Made by a program: the position numbers and the translations under genes. A DNA stretch of 64,000 nt from Methylophilus sp. 13 (GTDB lineage Bacteria; Pseudomonadota; Gammaproteobacteria; Burkholderiales; Methylophilaceae): NCBI RefSeq assembly GCF_015354335.1, contig NZ_JADKYR010000005.1:51023-115022 (forward strand). Direction: 5' to 3'. The notes beneath the pieces are model-generated. The model was not told where the DNA came from, did no database searches, and saw nothing but the letters and a program-made list of their open reading frames with translations. Of the stretch, positions 35,404-43,315 are shown piece after piece (the stretch's first letter is position 1; each line of letters opens with the position of its first letter).

Positions 35404-36438
35404 ATGGCATTAATTTCGCTCAGACAATTATTGGACCACGCGGCCGAACACAGTTATGGACTGCCCGCATTCAATATCAACAATATGGAGCAGATTCTCT
35501 CCATCATGAAGGCGGCAGATGAAGTGGATAGCCCGGTGATTTTACAGGCCTCTGCCGGTGCGCGCGGTTATGCGGGCGAGTCTTTTCTGCGCAAAATGGT
35601 GGAAGCAGCGATTGAGCAGTATCCGCATATTCCGGTGTGTATGCACCAGGACCATGGCGCTTCGCCCAAGGTCTGCCAGATGGCGATCCGTAGTGGTTTT
35701 TCCAGCGTGATGATGGATGGTTCGCTCAAAGAGGACGGCAAAACGCCAGCCAGTTATGAATACAATGTCGAGATGACCCGGCGCGTGGTCGAATTTGCGC
35801 ATGCGGTGGGTGTCTCGGTGGAAGGTGAGCTGGGGGTGTTGGGCTCGCTTGAAACCGGCATGGCTGGCGAGGAAGATGGCGTCGGCGCGGAAGGCAAGCT
35901 GGACGAGTCACAGCTGCTGACGGACCCCGATGAAGCGGCTGCCTTTGTCGCGGCCACCAAGGTCGATGCGCTGGCGATTGCTATTGGGACCAGCCATGGC
36001 GCCTATAAATTTACACGGCCGCCTTCAGCCGAAACCTTGTCGATTAAACGCATTCGCGAGATTCACGCCAAAATCCCCAATACGCATCTGGTGATGCATG
36101 GTTCCTCCAGCGTGCCACAGTCTTTACTGGAGCAGATCCGGCAATATGGTGGCAACATCAAGGAAACCTATGGTGTGCCGGTGTCTCAAATTGTCGAGGG
36201 CATTAAAAACGGGGTGCGCAAGGTCAATATTGATACCGATATTCGTCTGGCAATGACTGCGGCGATCCGTGCACATATGGCCGAACATCCTGAAGAGTTC
36301 GATCCGCGCAAATACTTCAAGGAAGCGATTACCGCGGCGCAGCATTTGTGCAAAGAGCGGTTTGAGGCTTTTGGCAGTGCCGGTCAGGCCAGCAAAATCA
36401 AGGTGATTTCACTGGAAAAAATGGCGGCTATTTATTAA
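35404..36438 (+). CDS. fba: Class II fructose-bisphosphate aldolase, Calvin-type
   Basis: This is a zinc-dependent class II aldolase that joins or splits triose phosphates and fructose 1,6-bisphosphate. The 344-residue protein has [12 protein letters not shown], the zinc-binding CMHQDHGAS (His in QDHG) and [21 protein letters not shown]. The catalytic His lies in GTSHGAYK and the other zinc His in VMHGSSSVP. Its closest type is the Calvin-cycle subfamily (CbbA-like). ATG 35404 follows AAAGGAG. It is 14 bp after fbp. Confidence 0.93.
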   Translation: MALISLRQLLDHAAEHSYGLPAFNINNMEQILSIMKAADEVDSPVILQASAGARGYAGESFLRKMVEAAIEQYPHIPVCMHQDHGASPKVCQMAIRSGFSSVMMDGSLKEDGKTPASYEYNVEMTRRVVEFAHAVGVSVEGELGVLGSLETGMAGEEDGVGAEGKLDESQLLTDPDEAAAFVAATKVDALAIAIGTSHGAYKFTRPPSAETLSIKRIREIHAKIPNTHLVMHGSSSVPQSLLEQIRQYGGNIKETYGVPVSQIVEGIKNGVRKVNIDTDIRLAMTAAIRAHMAEHPEEFDPRKYFKEAITAAQHLCKERFEAFGSAGQASKIKVISLEKMAAIY

Positions 36439-36562
36439 CCGCCGGTGACACCGGGTTGAACGCATTATTAACGCAAGCAACAAGGTCAGTAAAAAGACAA
36501 GTAAAAACATAAGTTGAGCACATCAACAATCCGCACGAGGGGGCATGAATAAAGGAAACATC

Positions 36563-37393
36563 ATGCGACAAAAATTAGTGGTTGGTAACTGGAAGCTACA
36601 CGGTGGGTTGCTCGAAAACCAGGGCTTGCTCAACCGACTCAAGCAAGAACTGCACGATCTGCAGGGCATGGATGCGGCGGTCTGCCTGCCCTATGTCTAC
36701 CTGTTTCAGGCGCAAGCCCTGTTGCAGGATTCGGCCATTGCCTGGGGCGCGCAAAATGTCAGCCAGTATACAGAGGGCGCATTTACCTCCTGTATTTCGG
36801 CCAAAATGGTCGCCGAATTTGGGTGCAGCTACACCATTATCGGGCATTCCGAGCGCCGTGCGCTCAAGCTGGAAAGCAACCAGGTTGCCACCAAGCGCAT
36901 GCTCAATGCCCTGCATGCCGGGCTGACGCCGATTTTTTGTGTGGGTGAAACCCTGGATGAGCGCGATGGCGATATGGCCGAATTGATTGTGCGTAACCAG
37001 ATGCTGAATGTGGTGTATGGCCTGGATGACGAAGCATTTGCGCTGGCCAAAAAATTCAACATGGTGATCGCCTATGAACCGGTGTGGGCGATCGGCACCG
37101 GCGAGCACGCCAGCCCGGATCAGGCGCAGCGGATGCATGCATTTATCCGCATGATGATTGCCGAGCGGGATCGCGAATTTGCCGACCAAATCCGCATTGT
37201 GTATGGCGGCAGCATGACCCCGCAAAATGCCCACAGCCTGTTGAGCATGCCCGATATTGATGGCGGCTTGCTCGGGCGTGCGGCGCTGGTGGCGGAAGAC
37301 TTTATCGAAATCTGCAAGATTGCTAGCCGCTGCTATCAGCAAAAAAAGGTATTTAAGGAACCATCGGACGCCATTCCAGTCTTTGAGGCATGA
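36563..37393 (+). CDS. tpiA: Triosephosphate isomerase (second copy)
   Basis: This is a 276-residue TIM. I choose ATG 36563 because AAAGGAAAC precedes it by 7 bp; ATG 36545 is weaker. Catalytic residues are present: Asn and Lys in GNWKLHGG (the usual KMNG is KLHG), His in IIGHSERR and Glu in AYEPVWAIGTG. IVYGGSMTPQN and GGLLGRAAL bind phosphate. The C-terminus is about 20 residues longer than usual (YQQKKVFKEPSDAIPVFEA). It differs clearly from the copy at 4062-4844 and sits in an operon with fbp and fba. Dedicated use in sugar phosphate cycling is an inference. Confidence 0.92.
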   Translation: MRQKLVVGNWKLHGGLLENQGLLNRLKQELHDLQGMDAAVCLPYVYLFQAQALLQDSAIAWGAQNVSQYTEGAFTSCISAKMVAEFGCSYTIIGHSERRALKLESNQVATKRMLNALHAGLTPIFCVGETLDERDGDMAELIVRNQMLNVVYGLDDEAFALAKKFNMVIAYEPVWAIGTGEHASPDQAQRMHAFIRMMIAERDREFADQIRIVYGGSMTPQNAHSLLSMPDIDGGLLGRAALVAEDFIEICKIASRCYQQKKVFKEPSDAIPVFEA

Positions 37394-37551
37394 TTTCAGA
37401 CTTCAAAGGCAACAAGACACAGCTACCAAGCAAGCTTTGCCAGCAATGTGGCAAGCCCATGACCTGGCGTAAGGCCTGGGCTAAAAATTGGGAACAGGTC
37501 AAATATTGTTCTGAACGTTGTCGCCGCCAGCCTCGCACAACACCGTCATGA
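37390..37551 (+). CDS. DUF2256 small zinc-ribbon-like protein
   Basis: This is a 53-residue protein, below common length cut-offs. The ATG at 37390 overlaps the tpiA2 stop, and its own TGA (37549-37551) overlaps the photolyase start, both as ATGA. The reading is KLCQQCGKPMTWRKAWAKNW then VKYCSERCRR, with four Cys in two CxxC-like pairs. From memory this is the DUF2256 signature, a family often next to cryptochrome/photolyase-like genes. Tight coupling to the FeS photolyase suggests a partner or assembly role, which is inference. Confidence 0.85.
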   Translation: MISDFKGNKTQLPSKLCQQCGKPMTWRKAWAKNWEQVKYCSERCRRQPRTTPS

Positions 37552-39092
37552 GGCATCTGGTGATTATTTTGGGTGACCAGCTGACACTGGATAACCCGGC
37601 CCTGCTGGATTTTGATCCTGCACAAGACCATATTGTAATGGCCGAGGTCAGACAAGAGTCTACCCATGTTTGGTCACACCGTCAGCGCATTACCCTGTTT
37701 CTTTCTGCCATGCGGCATTTTGCCGAGTGCTTGCGTGCGCAATCCTTTCCGCTGACCTATTTTGCGCTGGATGATCAGGCCCATCACGATTTGCCAGCCG
37801 TTTGGCAAGCGATGGTGCAACAGCATCGGCCACTCGCCCTCAAAGTATGCGAGCCCGGTGACTGGCGCATCTGGCAGCAATTACAGGCCGTGGCTGATCA
37901 ATCTGCCACGCCACTGCAGGTGCTGCAAGACACCCACTTTATGTGCAGCATCGACCAGTTCAAGCGCTGGGCGGATCACTACGGTGAAAAAAATACTTCT
38001 TTGCGCATGGAGTTTTTTTACCGCAGCATGCGTAAAAAATACCAGATTCTGATGGCGGGGGATGCGCCCGAGGGCGGCGACTGGAACTATGACCAGGACA
38101 ATCGTCAGTCTTTGGGCAAGCAGGGGCCACAAGACCTGCGGCCGCCACCCACTTTTGCACCCGATGCTGTGACCCAGGCCGTGATGACCCTGGTCAATCA
38201 GACCTTTCATGATCATCCGGGAGCCTTGGATGACTTTCAATGGCCGGTCACCCGTGAGCAAGCACTCACCTTGCTGGCACATTTTGTTGCAGAAAAGCTG
38301 GCGCGGTTTGGCCCATATCAAGATGCGATGTGGCAAGCAGAGCCATACTTGTGGCATTCACTGCTGGCCTCGGCCTTAAACCTCAAATTGCTCAATCCGC
38401 GCGAAGTGATTGCTGCCGCTGAGCAGGCGTATCGGCAGGGGCAAGCGCCATTGGCCAGTGTGGAGGGATTTATCCGGCAGATTTTGGGCTGGCGCGAGTT
38501 TATCCGTGGCGTATATTGGCTGGAAATGCCCGCGCTGGAAAAGGCCAATTATTTTAACCATCAAGGGGCGCTGCCCGCCTGGTTCTGGACGGGGCAAACT
38601 GGCATGCATTGTTTAGCGCAGTGCATCGGGCAAACTTTGCAGCATGGTTACGCGCATCATATTCAGCGTCTTATGGTGCTCGGCTTGTTTGCCACGCTGG
38701 CAGAATTGTCCCCGCAACAGGTTTCGGACTGGTTTTTGGCGGTGTATGTTGATGCAGTGGCGTGGGTGGAGTTACCCAATGTCGCGGGTATGGCCCTGTT
38801 TGCCAACGGCGGCCGCTTTACCAGCAAGCCGTATGTGGCCAGTGGTGCATACATCCAGCGCATGAGCAATTATTGCCAGCACTGCAAATATGACCCTAAA
38901 CAAAAAACGGGGGCGCAGGCTTGCCCGTTCACCACCTTGTATTGGGCATTTTTAATCAAGCATGAGGCATTGTTTGCACGCAATCCGCGGACCAGTTTGA
39001 TGGTGAAACATGTGGCAAAACTTTCCGCGGCAGAAAAGAACGAGATCACCACGGCTGCCCGGTTGCGATTGCAACACATCGCGCAGCTATAA
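37548..39092 (+). CDS. Deoxyribodipyrimidine photolyase-related protein (FeS-BCP, PhrB-like)
   Basis: This is a 514-residue protein of the FeS-type bacterial cryptochrome/photolyase group; studied members repair (6-4) photoproducts. ATG 37548 overlaps the DUF2256 stop. The N-terminal Rossmann part starts RHLVIILGDQLTLDNPALLD. FAD-domain features include GFIRQILGWREFIRGVYW. The four Cys for the [4Fe-4S] cluster appear as TGMHC, YCQHC (two) and QACPF. The length matches the family. Expression in an operon with central-metabolism genes upstream is unusual. Light-driven DNA repair in the cytoplasm is the expected role. Confidence 0.88.
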   Translation: MRHLVIILGDQLTLDNPALLDFDPAQDHIVMAEVRQESTHVWSHRQRITLFLSAMRHFAECLRAQSFPLTYFALDDQAHHDLPAVWQAMVQQHRPLALKVCEPGDWRIWQQLQAVADQSATPLQVLQDTHFMCSIDQFKRWADHYGEKNTSLRMEFFYRSMRKKYQILMAGDAPEGGDWNYDQDNRQSLGKQGPQDLRPPPTFAPDAVTQAVMTLVNQTFHDHPGALDDFQWPVTREQALTLLAHFVAEKLARFGPYQDAMWQAEPYLWHSLLASALNLKLLNPREVIAAAEQAYRQGQAPLASVEGFIRQILGWREFIRGVYWLEMPALEKANYFNHQGALPAWFWTGQTGMHCLAQCIGQTLQHGYAHHIQRLMVLGLFATLAELSPQQVSDWFLAVYVDAVAWVELPNVAGMALFANGGRFTSKPYVASGAYIQRMSNYCQHCKYDPKQKTGAQACPFTTLYWAFLIKHEALFARNPRTSLMVKHVAKLSAAEKNEITTAARLRLQHIAQL

Positions 39093-39120
39093 GCGGCTGG
39101 CGTGAATTAAGAAAGATGTA

Positions 39121-39165
39121 ATTTCATAAAACTGTCACAATTGAAAGCATTGCAGCCGATACAAT
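39121..39165 (+). promoter_or_regulatory. PHO box and -10 box upstream of ppk
   Basis: ATTTCATAAAACTGTCAC (39121-39138) matches 16 of 18 positions of the E. coli pho box consensus (CTGTCATAAAACTGTCAC). The two repeats, ATTTCAT and CTGTCAC, are 11 bp apart. TACAAT at 39160-39165 is the -10 candidate, starting 28 bp after the start of the second repeat, exactly as upstream of phoR. Control of ppk by PhoB is known in other bacteria. Confidence 0.72.
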
Positions 39166-39172
39166 ATCCGCC

Positions 39173-41212
39173 ATGAAAAATAACACGCCCGCCCTGCTAG
39201 ACAGAGACCAAAGTATCCTCAGTTTTAATGCCCGAGTGTTGTCTCTGGCTCAGCGAGAGGACTATCCCTTGCTGGAGCGTTTACGCTTTTTGTGTATCGT
39301 CACCAATAACCTTGACGAGTTTTTCGAAGTCCGCATGCCTTTGCAGATGGAGGCATATCAGCAAGGCGTGACCAGTGGCCCGGTCACTGCGTCGACCTGC
39401 GAGCAAGTAGCGACCATGGCGCATGCGCTGGTGGCCCAGCAATACCAGCTATTTAACGATGCGCTGATGCCGGCGCTGGCAAAAGAGCACGTACATCTGG
39501 TCTCGGGTGGGGTCAGGACCCCAGAGCAAACCACCTGGGTGTCCAATTACTTCAAGCGTGAAGTGTTGCCGTTCTTGATGCCAGTGTCGCTGGACCCTTC
39601 GCATCCTTTTCCGCAAGTGGCCAATAAATCGCTCAACTTTATTGTGCGCATTGCCGTCGATGGTGAAGAGAAAATCGCCATCGTACGTGCGCCGCGTGTG
39701 GTTCCGCGCCTGGTGCAATTGCCACCGTCTATCAGCAAGGGTGAACAGTGCTTTGTCTCATTGACCAGCATTATCCGCGCCAATCTGGAAGTGTTGTTTG
39801 AAGGCGCTAGCATCCTGCATTTTTCCCAGTTCCGCGTCACCCGTAACAGTGACCTTGAGGTGGATGAAGATGATGTGATCAACTTGCGCACAGCGTTACG
39901 TGAAGAGCTGGCGCATCGGCAGTATGGTGAAGCGGTGCGGCTTGAGGTGACACAAGAATGCGACGACACGCTGGCTGAGTTTTTACTCAAGCAATTTAAC
40001 CTCCCGCCACTGGCGTTATACCGCGTGAACGGTCCGGTGAATCTGGGCCGCCTGATTCAGCTGCCAGACATGGCCAAAGGGGATCATCTCAAGTTTGTGC
40101 CATTCCAGCCGCACTGGCCGCAGCACATCAAAAAGAATGTTTCGCTGCTGACGCAAATGCGCGAAAAAGATTTGCTGATCCACCAGCCTTACGAGAGTTT
40201 TGAAGTGGTGATCCAGCTACTGGAAGAAGCGGTCAAGGATGAGCATGTACTAGCCATTCGCATGACCATTTACCGGACTGGGGCGGATCCACGCATGTTG
40301 CGCTTGCTGCAAGAGGCGGTGCGCCGTGGCAAGGAAGTGCTGGTGGTGGTTGAACTCAAGGCCCGTTTTGACGAAGAAGCCAACATCAACTGGGCAGAAG
40401 CATTGGAGTCGGTGGGCGCGCAGGTGGTGTATGGCGTGGTCGGCCTCAAAACACACGCCAAGATGCTGTTGATTATGCGCCGCGAGGGCAAGGTGATACA
40501 CCGCTACGGGCATCTTTCCACCGGCAACTACAACCCGAAAACCACGCGTTTGTATACCGACTGGAGTATGCTCACCGCGGATGCCAATCTGACCAAGGAA
40601 ATGGAAGCTGTCTTCCGTCACTTGACCAGTGAGCTACCGATCCCAACCATGCGTCATCTGCTGGTGGCGCCGTTTACCCTGCAAAACAGCATGATCCGGC
40701 AGCTGGAAAAGGCGCAGCGTCTGGCCAGACTGGGCAAGCCCGCCAAGGTGATTGCCAAAATGAATGCGCTGACTGATGTCCCGTTGGTCAATGCACTCAT
40801 GAAGGCCGCCAGTGCCGGCGTTGAGATTGATTTGATTGTGCGGGGTGCCTGCATCTTGCCGGTGGATGCGCCGTCGGTTAAAGGCCGCATTCGGGTCAGA
40901 TCCATTGTCGGTCGACTGCTCGAGCATTCACGCGTGTTTTACTTTGAGCTGGATGGTCAGGTGCAGATGTGGCTGTCGAGCGCAGACTGGATGAGCCGCA
41001 ACATGATCCGTCGCGTAGAATTGGCCTGGCCAATCAAAGACCCCGCCATGCAGCAACGCATTTATCGCGAAAGTCTGCAGCTTTACCTGCAAGATAATCT
41101 GGATGCCTGGCAACTGAGTGAGAATGGGCAATATCAACAGGCCGCGCGGACTGATGCTGCCGAGCCCTTGTCTTGCCAGCACCTGTTACTACGCCAGTAT
41201 CATTCTTTATAA
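39173..41212 (+). CDS. ppk: Polyphosphate kinase 1
   Basis: Ppk1 makes long-chain polyphosphate from ATP, membrane-associated in known cases. The 679-residue protein has the N-terminal domain (RDQSILSFNARVLSLAQRED, NNLDEFFEVRM) and head domain. Two phospholipase-D-like C-terminal domains follow, with the phospho-His in GLKTHAKMLLI and the conserved HRYGHLSTGNYN. WLSSADWMSRNMIRRVELAWP near the end is also typical. Start ATG 39173, directly behind a PHO box, so it is probably induced by phosphate limitation. It is followed by sixA 9 bp later. Confidence 0.95.
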   Translation: MKNNTPALLDRDQSILSFNARVLSLAQREDYPLLERLRFLCIVTNNLDEFFEVRMPLQMEAYQQGVTSGPVTASTCEQVATMAHALVAQQYQLFNDALMPALAKEHVHLVSGGVRTPEQTTWVSNYFKREVLPFLMPVSLDPSHPFPQVANKSLNFIVRIAVDGEEKIAIVRAPRVVPRLVQLPPSISKGEQCFVSLTSIIRANLEVLFEGASILHFSQFRVTRNSDLEVDEDDVINLRTALREELAHRQYGEAVRLEVTQECDDTLAEFLLKQFNLPPLALYRVNGPVNLGRLIQLPDMAKGDHLKFVPFQPHWPQHIKKNVSLLTQMREKDLLIHQPYESFEVVIQLLEEAVKDEHVLAIRMTIYRTGADPRMLRLLQEAVRRGKEVLVVVELKARFDEEANINWAEALESVGAQVVYGVVGLKTHAKMLLIMRREGKVIHRYGHLSTGNYNPKTTRLYTDWSMLTADANLTKEMEAVFRHLTSELPIPTMRHLLVAPFTLQNSMIRQLEKAQRLARLGKPAKVIAKMNALTDVPLVNALMKAASAGVEIDLIVRGACILPVDAPSVKGRIRVRSIVGRLLEHSRVFYFELDGQVQMWLSSADWMSRNMIRRVELAWPIKDPAMQQRIYRESLQLYLQDNLDAWQLSENGQYQQAARTDAAEPLSCQHLLLRQYHSL

Positions 41213-41221
41213 AAGTGTGTG

Positions 41222-41686
41222 ATGCCCGTTAAAAACCTGATTTTATGGCGACATGCAGAAGCAGAGGTGCTCATGCATGGGGCCTCTGACCTCGAGCGGC
41301 CGTTGACCGCCAAGGGACACAAACAAGCCAAGCAAATGTCCGCCTGGCTCAAAAAATACTTGCCCAAACAAACGTATGTGCTGGTGAGTCCTGCCGTGCG
41401 TACGCGTGAAACCGTGGATTACTGGGGAGAGGACTGGCAGGAAGATACGCGTCTGGCGCCGGAAAGGCCGCTAGAGCCGCTACTGCAAATCCTGGCGCAA
41501 AGCCCGTTTGAATCGATGATGCTGGTCGGTCATCAGCCCTGGATAGGCGAATTGGTTGCGCATGCCTTGGGCTTGCCAGAGGGGCAGGTCAGCATCAAGA
41601 AGGGCGCGGTCTGGTGGCTGCGCTTGCCCAAATCGGGGCCGCCCTACAAATTATATAGCGTGCAAAGCCCCGAGCTGATCAAGTAA
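41222..41686 (+). CDS. sixA: Phosphohistidine phosphatase SixA
   Basis: SixA removes phosphate from phosphohistidine, for example on ArcB or the phosphotransferase protein NPr in E. coli. The 154-residue protein has the histidine-phosphatase motif WRHAEAE (RHG-like) at the start and VGHQPWIGELV with the second His. ATG 41222 is used; a GTG precedes it. It follows ppk within 9 bp and is probably co-transcribed, so both may respond to phosphate. Length is normal. Confidence 0.86.
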   Translation: MPVKNLILWRHAEAEVLMHGASDLERPLTAKGHKQAKQMSAWLKKYLPKQTYVLVSPAVRTRETVDYWGEDWQEDTRLAPERPLEPLLQILAQSPFESMMLVGHQPWIGELVAHALGLPEGQVSIKKGAVWWLRLPKSGPPYKLYSVQSPELIK

Positions 41687-41732
41687 GCGCGTAGTGGCTT
41701 GCCGCCACTGCAGGCGCCGCGTGTGAACTAAC

Positions 41733-42218
41733 TTATTTTTTTGGTCTGCCGGTTTTAATCACTGGAATGCTGGCCAGTGTCGCTTTCAATGCTGCATCAT
41801 CCATGGCGGACAGCAGTTTCAGGCCAGCGCGTAACAATTCGCTTTTCTTGACAGGTTTATCCAGCGCTTCAAGGCGTTTTTTCAAAGTCGCGATTTGTGC
41901 GTACTCTTCTTTGGGCATGGTAAAGCTGTCACGTTCCATTTTGACCTTGTTGGTTTTTGGTTTGTCCTTGTCGGCCTTGTCTTTTGCAGGTGCCGTGGCG
42001 ACTTTGTTCACGACCTTGATCGCTGGTGTGCCGCTCGCTTTTTTAGGCGCTGCAGCCGTTTTTAATACCGGTTTGGCGGCTGGCTTGGCTGCTACGGGTG
42101 CCACGGGTTTTGCAGCCGTTTTATTGGCAACAGGCGCCTTGGCGGTGGTAGCCGGTTTCGCTGGCGTCGTGGCCGGTTTGTTCTGGATCAAGGGTTTGTT
42201 ATTTGGTTTGCTGGCCAT
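41733..42218 (-). CDS. Lys/Ala/Pro-rich protein with C-terminal basic domain
   Basis: This is a 161-residue protein. Residues 1-90 are a low-complexity Lys/Ala/Pro/Thr tail resembling histone H1-like tails. The C-terminal 70 residues are ordered: KVKMERDSFTMPKEEYAQIA, LKKRLEALDKPVKKSELLRA and KTGRPKK. The PVKKSELLRAGL motif resembles a short helix-turn-helix or ribbon-helix-helix-like DNA-contact segment. A role as a nucleoid or DNA-associated protein is inference. It is divergent from the ParA-like gene at 42362, with which it might work. Confidence 0.65.
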   Translation of the reverse strand: MASKPNNKPLIQNKPATTPAKPATTAKAPVANKTAAKPVAPVAAKPAAKPVLKTAAAPKKASGTPAIKVVNKVATAPAKDKADKDKPKTNKVKMERDSFTMPKEEYAQIATLKKRLEALDKPVKKSELLRAGLKLLSAMDDAALKATLASIPVIKTGRPKK

Positions 42219-42361
42219 GAGATTCTCCTGGTTGGGTTCAGTGAAAACAGTTTATACTGTTTTTATTCAAAATCAATTGTCATAAAAATTTCATATTGAT
42301 ATGGTGTGATATCAGCTGGTTTTCATGACAGAATTCAACACCTTGAAACGGGGAGCGAAGC

Positions 42362-42982
42362 ATGCGCAGGGTATTGGTGGCAAATACCAAAGGCGGCAGC
42401 GGTAAAACCACTTTAGCCACGAATCTTGCGGGCTATCTGGCGCAGCTGGGCCATAAGATTGTGCTCGAAGACATAGACCGGCAGCAATCAACCACAGATT
42501 GGCTTGCGCGTCGGCCCGCACATGTCGCCACTGTTTACAATGCCGATGATCTTGGCAAGTCCGCCCTGCAAAAGGCCGACTGGGTAATTACCGATTCCCC
42601 TGGTGGTTTGCGGGACAAAAAAATTTCTGATGCAGTGACTGAAGCCGACCTGGTACTGGTACCCGTGGCGCCTTCTGCATTTGATATCGGCGCGACGCAA
42701 GACTTTTTGCAATTGCTGGCAGAAGAAAAAGCCGTCCGTAAACATAAAACATTTGTGGGTCTGGTTGGCATGCGGGTGATGCCGCGTACGCGCTCCGCAG
42801 AGCGTCTGTTGACCTTTATGGATGAGTCAGGCTTTTCTGTGCTGTCCATGCTGCGTTCTTCGCAGATTTATGTCACTGCCGCCGAAGAAGGCCTCAGTAT
42901 TTTTGAATTGTCGAATACCTTGAAAGAGGTCGACATTGCACAGTGGAATCCGGTCACCGACTGGATTCTGCAAAACAGCTAA
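42362..42982 (+). CDS. ParA-family ATPase
   Basis: This is a 206-residue MinD/ParA-type ATPase, shorter than chromosomal ParA and lacking an N-terminal DNA-binding domain. It has the deviant Walker A KGGSGKTTLATNLA and the A'-type motif in DWVITDSPGGL. The conserved Asp follows in VLVPVAPSAFDIG. Solo small ParA proteins position plasmids or cell components. No parB follows; instead a small charged protein gene does. Start ATG 42362, with GGGGAGCGAAGC upstream. A role with the divergent Lys-rich DNA-binding-like protein is an inference. Confidence 0.85.
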   Translation: MRRVLVANTKGGSGKTTLATNLAGYLAQLGHKIVLEDIDRQQSTTDWLARRPAHVATVYNADDLGKSALQKADWVITDSPGGLRDKKISDAVTEADLVLVPVAPSAFDIGATQDFLQLLAEEKAVRKHKTFVGLVGMRVMPRTRSAERLLTFMDESGFSVLSMLRSSQIYVTAAEEGLSIFELSNTLKEVDIAQWNPVTDWILQNS

Positions 42983-43030
42983 ATCCGGTCTGTTTAAACA
43001 GCCGGATAGTAGACAATCAAAGGGAGTCCT

Positions 43031-43276
43031 ATGAAAGACAAGGTCAATCCAGTGTATCTGGACAAAGTCAAACAATTACCTGCCGATGAGGCTGAGCGTA
43101 TTCTGTCCCGCATGGGAGGTAAATTACCCAAACGCTTCATCAAGGAAAAACTGAGCCAGGAAGAAGCCCTGGCCTTGCAGCTTGAAATTGAAGACGAGCA
43201 ATTGCAAGAGTGGCGCGAAAAAATGGCCAAGCTCAAGGAAGAAGACGAGAAGAAAGAGAAAAAGAAAAAAGATTAA
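43031..43276 (+). CDS. Small charged helical protein, conserved hypothetical
   Basis: This is an 81-residue protein, ATG 43031. It starts MKDKVNPVYLDKVKQLPADE, then has a coil with LPKRFIKEKLSQEEALALQL and a Lys/Glu-rich helical end (KLKEEDEKKEKKKKD). It looks like a small partner protein and is probably co-transcribed with the ParA-like gene 48 bp upstream. No known domain is evident, and there is no membrane segment. Confidence 0.6.
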   Translation: MKDKVNPVYLDKVKQLPADEAERILSRMGGKLPKRFIKEKLSQEEALALQLEIEDEQLQEWREKMAKLKEEDEKKEKKKKD

Positions 43277-43285
43277 GTTGTGATC

Positions 43286-43315
43286 AAAAAAAACGGGCCT
43301 GGTGCCCGTTTTTTT
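43286..43315 (+). terminator. Intrinsic terminator
   Basis: AAAAAAACGGGC / GCCCGTTTTTTT stem with a CTGGT loop and T-run. It overlaps the last bases of the opposing ppx gene and probably serves both directions. Confidence 0.9.

Noticed and set aside
36545..36562. Earlier ATG for the second triosephosphate isomerase
   Set aside because: The ATG at 36563 has a better ribosome binding site and gives the standard N-terminus.
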